From the NCBI GenBank assembly GCA_947600345.1, contig CANQGC010000204.1, positions 1 through 5,544 of the forward strand: 5,544 nucleotides of DNA, given 5' to 3'. Position 1 is the stretch's first letter; every line of letters begins with the position of its first letter. Positions 3,650 through 5,544 of the stretch are shown one piece after another. This stretch comes from an uncultured Clostridia bacterium. Its GTDB lineage: Bacteria; Bacillota; Clostridia; Christensenellales; Aristaeellaceae. Position numbers and translations under genes: made by a program. Below the pieces are notes generated by a model, which was not told the origin of the DNA, did not search any database, and was given only the letters and a program-made list of their open reading frames with translations.

Positions 3650-5461
3650 ATGAGCGACCGACACAGCGCGACCCCCTCCCGGGAAACCCCGCCCCGCCCG
3701 GATGTCCGGCGCGGGCTCGCCCGCAGAATCTTTGACCTGCTGCCCCGGCGGCAGAAGCTCGGCTTCTGGCTGATCCTGCTGATCCTCGGCGCGTCGGCGG
3801 CATTGAGCCAGCTCACGCCGCTGGCCGTGGGCTACCTCACCGACCGCGTGCTCGCAGCGCCCGGCATACGCTTCGCCTCGGTGCTGCCGGTGCTGCTGCT
3901 GATCCTGATCGCCAACGTGGTCAACGAGGTCATCAAGGTGGCTCGCAGGCTCATCGTCGAGGATACCGCCACCCAGGCCGAGAAGAACGCCCGCCGCCTG
4001 GCCGCCGCCGCGCTGCTGCGCGCCCCCCTCTCCTACTTCCGCGGCCACATGACCGGCAACATCCACGGCAGGCTCAACCGCAGCCTCGAGGGCACGGTCA
4101 AGCTCGTGAAGCTCACGTTCATGGACTTCGCCCCCGCCGTCACCACCGGCGCCGCCGCCATCGTGACCATCTTCCTGCGCCTGCCGCCGATGATCGCCTG
4201 CCTGGTGATACTGGTCATCCCCGTGGGCACGTTCCTCGTGCTCCGGCAAATCGCCACCCAGCGGGGCATCCGCGTGGAGCTGATGGAGACCAAGGCTCAC
4301 ATGGACGGCACCATGGTCGAGCTGCTCGGCGGCATCGAAACCATCCGCGCGCTGGACAGCGCCGGGGTGGAGGAGCGGCGCATCGCCGACCGCTCCGAGC
4401 TCCTGCGCAAAAAGGAGATGCGCCACCATAGGGCGATGGCGCTCTACGATTGCCTCAAGTTCATCAACGAGGCCGCCTTCAGCGTGCTGGTGATCGGCAT
4501 CTCCGTGCTGCTCGCGGCGCGGGGCACGATCTCCGTGGGCACCGTGCTCACCGCCTACCTGTGCTTCACCCAGCTCACCGGCCCCCTGCGGGAGCTGCAC
4601 CGCATCCTGGACGAGTTCTCCGAATGCACGGTGCTCGCCGAGGACTACTTCCGCATACTCGACCTGCCCGAGGACTTCTCCTACGCGGCCAAGGGCGCGG
4701 CTCAGCCCGCCAGCAACGACATCCGCGCCCGAGCCATCGACTTCGCCTATCCCGAGAAGCCGGACGAGCCAATCCTCACGGACGTGTCGCTGGACATCCC
4801 CGGCGGCAGGTTCATCGGCATCGCCGGCCCCAGCGGCTGCGGCAAGTCCACGCTGATCAAGATCCTGGATAAGCTCGAACCCGCCCAGGGCGAGCTCTCG
4901 CTGGGCGGTGCGCCGCTCTCCGAGCTCTCCCGGCGCACGCTCTCCGAGCACGTGGCGCTGGTGCCCCAGACGCCCTTCCTCATCGCCGACACGGCGTTCA
5001 ATAACATCCGCTACGGCATGACGCGGGAGGTCAGCCCGGACGAGGTGCGCGAGGCCGCGCGCAGGGCGAACATCGCCGCCGACATCGAGAAGCTGCCCGG
5101 CGGCTACGACTTCCAAATCTCCGAGGGCGGCCGCAACCTCTCTGGCGGCCAGCGCCAGCGGATCGCCCTGGCGCGCATCTTCCTGCGCAAGCCCAGGGTG
5201 CTGATTCTGGACGAAGCCACCGCCGCGCTGGATAACACATCGGAGCGCAGAATCCAGGCGGAGATCGAGCGCCTGAAGGAGGAGAACGGCACGACGGTGA
5301 TCTCCATCGCCCACCGCCTGTCCACACTGCGAAACTGCGACGAGATACTGGTGATGGAGCGCGGGAAGATCGTCCAGCGCGGCACCTTCCAGCAGCTCAG
5401 CCAAACCCCCGGCCTCTTCCAAGACATGGCCCAAGGCGCGCTCAACGAACAAAGGCACTGA
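3650..5461 (+). CDS. ABC exporter (membrane and ATPase domains in one chain), probable peptide exporter
   Basis: A 603-residue half-transporter that would act as a dimer in the cytoplasmic membrane, exporting substrate with ATP. The start is ATG 3650, with an AGAGGTG site at 3638-3644 and the family-like opening MSDRHS; the in-frame GTG at 3548 adds 34 residues without similarity. Hydrophobic segments lie near 38-60, 79-95, 160-178, 181-199, 272-290 and 294-310, the six helices of a type IV exporter. The ATPase domain is complete: Walker A GPSGCGKST (393-401), Q-loop Gln440, signature LSGGQ (497-501), Walker B VLILDE (517-522) and H-loop His555. The N-terminal 36 residues are far too short for the C39 peptidase domain of classic double-glycine exporters. 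The link to the array rests on adjacency and shared strand. A lipid or drug exporter is the main alternative. It shows higher GC and no damage. Confidence 0.9.
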   Translation: MSDRHSATPSRETPPRPDVRRGLARRIFDLLPRRQKLGFWLILLILGASAALSQLTPLAVGYLTDRVLAAPGIRFASVLPVLLLILIANVVNEVIKVARRLIVEDTATQAEKNARRLAAAALLRAPLSYFRGHMTGNIHGRLNRSLEGTVKLVKLTFMDFAPAVTTGAAAIVTIFLRLPPMIACLVILVIPVGTFLVLRQIATQRGIRVELMETKAHMDGTMVELLGGIETIRALDSAGVEERRIADRSELLRKKEMRHHRAMALYDCLKFINEAAFSVLVIGISVLLAARGTISVGTVLTAYLCFTQLTGPLRELHRILDEFSECTVLAEDYFRILDLPEDFSYAAKGAAQPASNDIRARAIDFAYPEKPDEPILTDVSLDIPGGRFIGIAGPSGCGKSTLIKILDKLEPAQGELSLGGAPLSELSRRTLSEHVALVPQTPFLIADTAFNNIRYGMTREVSPDEVREAARRANIAADIEKLPGGYDFQISEGGRNLSGGQRQRIALARIFLRKPRVLILDEATAALDNTSERRIQAEIERLKEENGTTVISIAHRLSTLRNCDEILVMERGKIVQRGTFQQLSQTPGLFQDMAQGALNEQRH

Positions 5462-5490
5462 GAAAACGCGGCAGCAAAAGGGAGAATCCA

Positions 5491-5507
5491 AGGAACCTCA
5501 GGTTCCT
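5491..5507 (+). repeat. Palindrome 1 downstream of the exporter
   Basis: AGGAACC and GGTTCCT form a perfect 7-bp stem around TCA, 30 nt after the exporter stop. There is no T run after it, so it is weak as a terminator by itself. Confidence 0.6.
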
Positions 5508-5512
5508 GAAGG

Positions 5513-5535
5513 TTGGAAACCCTTTGGGTTTCCAA
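5513..5535 (+). repeat. Palindrome 2 downstream of the exporter, possible terminator
   Basis: TTGGAAACCC and GGGTTTCCAA form a perfect 10-bp stem with a TTT loop. The bases that follow within the window (gtctgccct) are not T-rich, so terminator function is unproven; the window ends 9 nt later. Together with palindrome 1 it could be a dispersed palindromic element. Confidence 0.6.
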
Positions 5536-5544
5536 GTCTGCCCT

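Noticed and set aside
3623..5491. 622-codon open frame on the minus strand
   Set aside because: It is the antisense shadow of the complete ABC exporter, whose motifs are all on the plus strand. The minus product is a low-complexity Gly/Ala/Glu/His-rich chain, as expected from GC-biased codon positions.

Overview
The window looks like a GC-rich Bacillota (Clostridia-type) genome. The evidence is a PgcA-like phospho-sugar mutase, strong AAGGAG ribosome binding sites ahead of nearly every gene, and peptide leaders ending in SGG or AGG of the kind NCBI calls bacteriocin-type signal sequences. The genus cannot be named from the sequence. All supported genes are on the + strand.

Layout. (1) Positions 1-1211 hold the 3' two-thirds or so of the mutase gene, housekeeping in character and complete at its C-terminus. 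(2) Positions 1208-3575 hold an array of at least eight related small genes or remnants, of about 66-90 codons where intact. Each starts with a short charged leader carrying a conserved E-L/N-L motif and, in most, a double glycine. Each continues into a variable cysteine-rich core. Two core classes are visible. One is a four-cysteine core with an EHG motif and a CPYY ending (2183 and 2447, remnant at 1208, perhaps 1363). The other is a zinc-ribbon or rubredoxin-like core (1882, 2723, 2996, 3249). The cores at 2723 and 2996 match the desulforedoxin knuckle pattern C-x2-C-x(16-17)-C-C-G-x-M. (3) Positions 3650-5461 encode a complete type IV ABC exporter, with six membrane segments plus an ATPase domain and no N-terminal C39 peptidase.

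Transcription, read from the sequence: a terminator-like hairpin at 1723-1745, then a strong sigma-A type promoter at 1803-1831 just before the 1882 gene, then a convincing intrinsic terminator at 3490-3523 after the last peptide gene. The exporter gene follows that terminator and would need readthrough or its own promoter. Two palindromes follow it.

Suggested working (inference): leader peptides are ribosomally made, bind metal or form disulfides through their cysteines, and are exported by the adjacent ABC protein, with leader removal by a peptidase encoded elsewhere. Several array members are damaged or out of frame: a deletion remnant at 1208, a displaced leader frame in 1882, and a C10 tract that frameshifts 3249. 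A G12 tract lies at the equivalent place in 1882. The two flanking large genes are intact. This suggests either a rapidly turning-over or slippage-switched (phase-variable) peptide arsenal, or homopolymer sequencing error. No modifying enzyme, regulator, RNA gene, CRISPR array or transposase is visible here.
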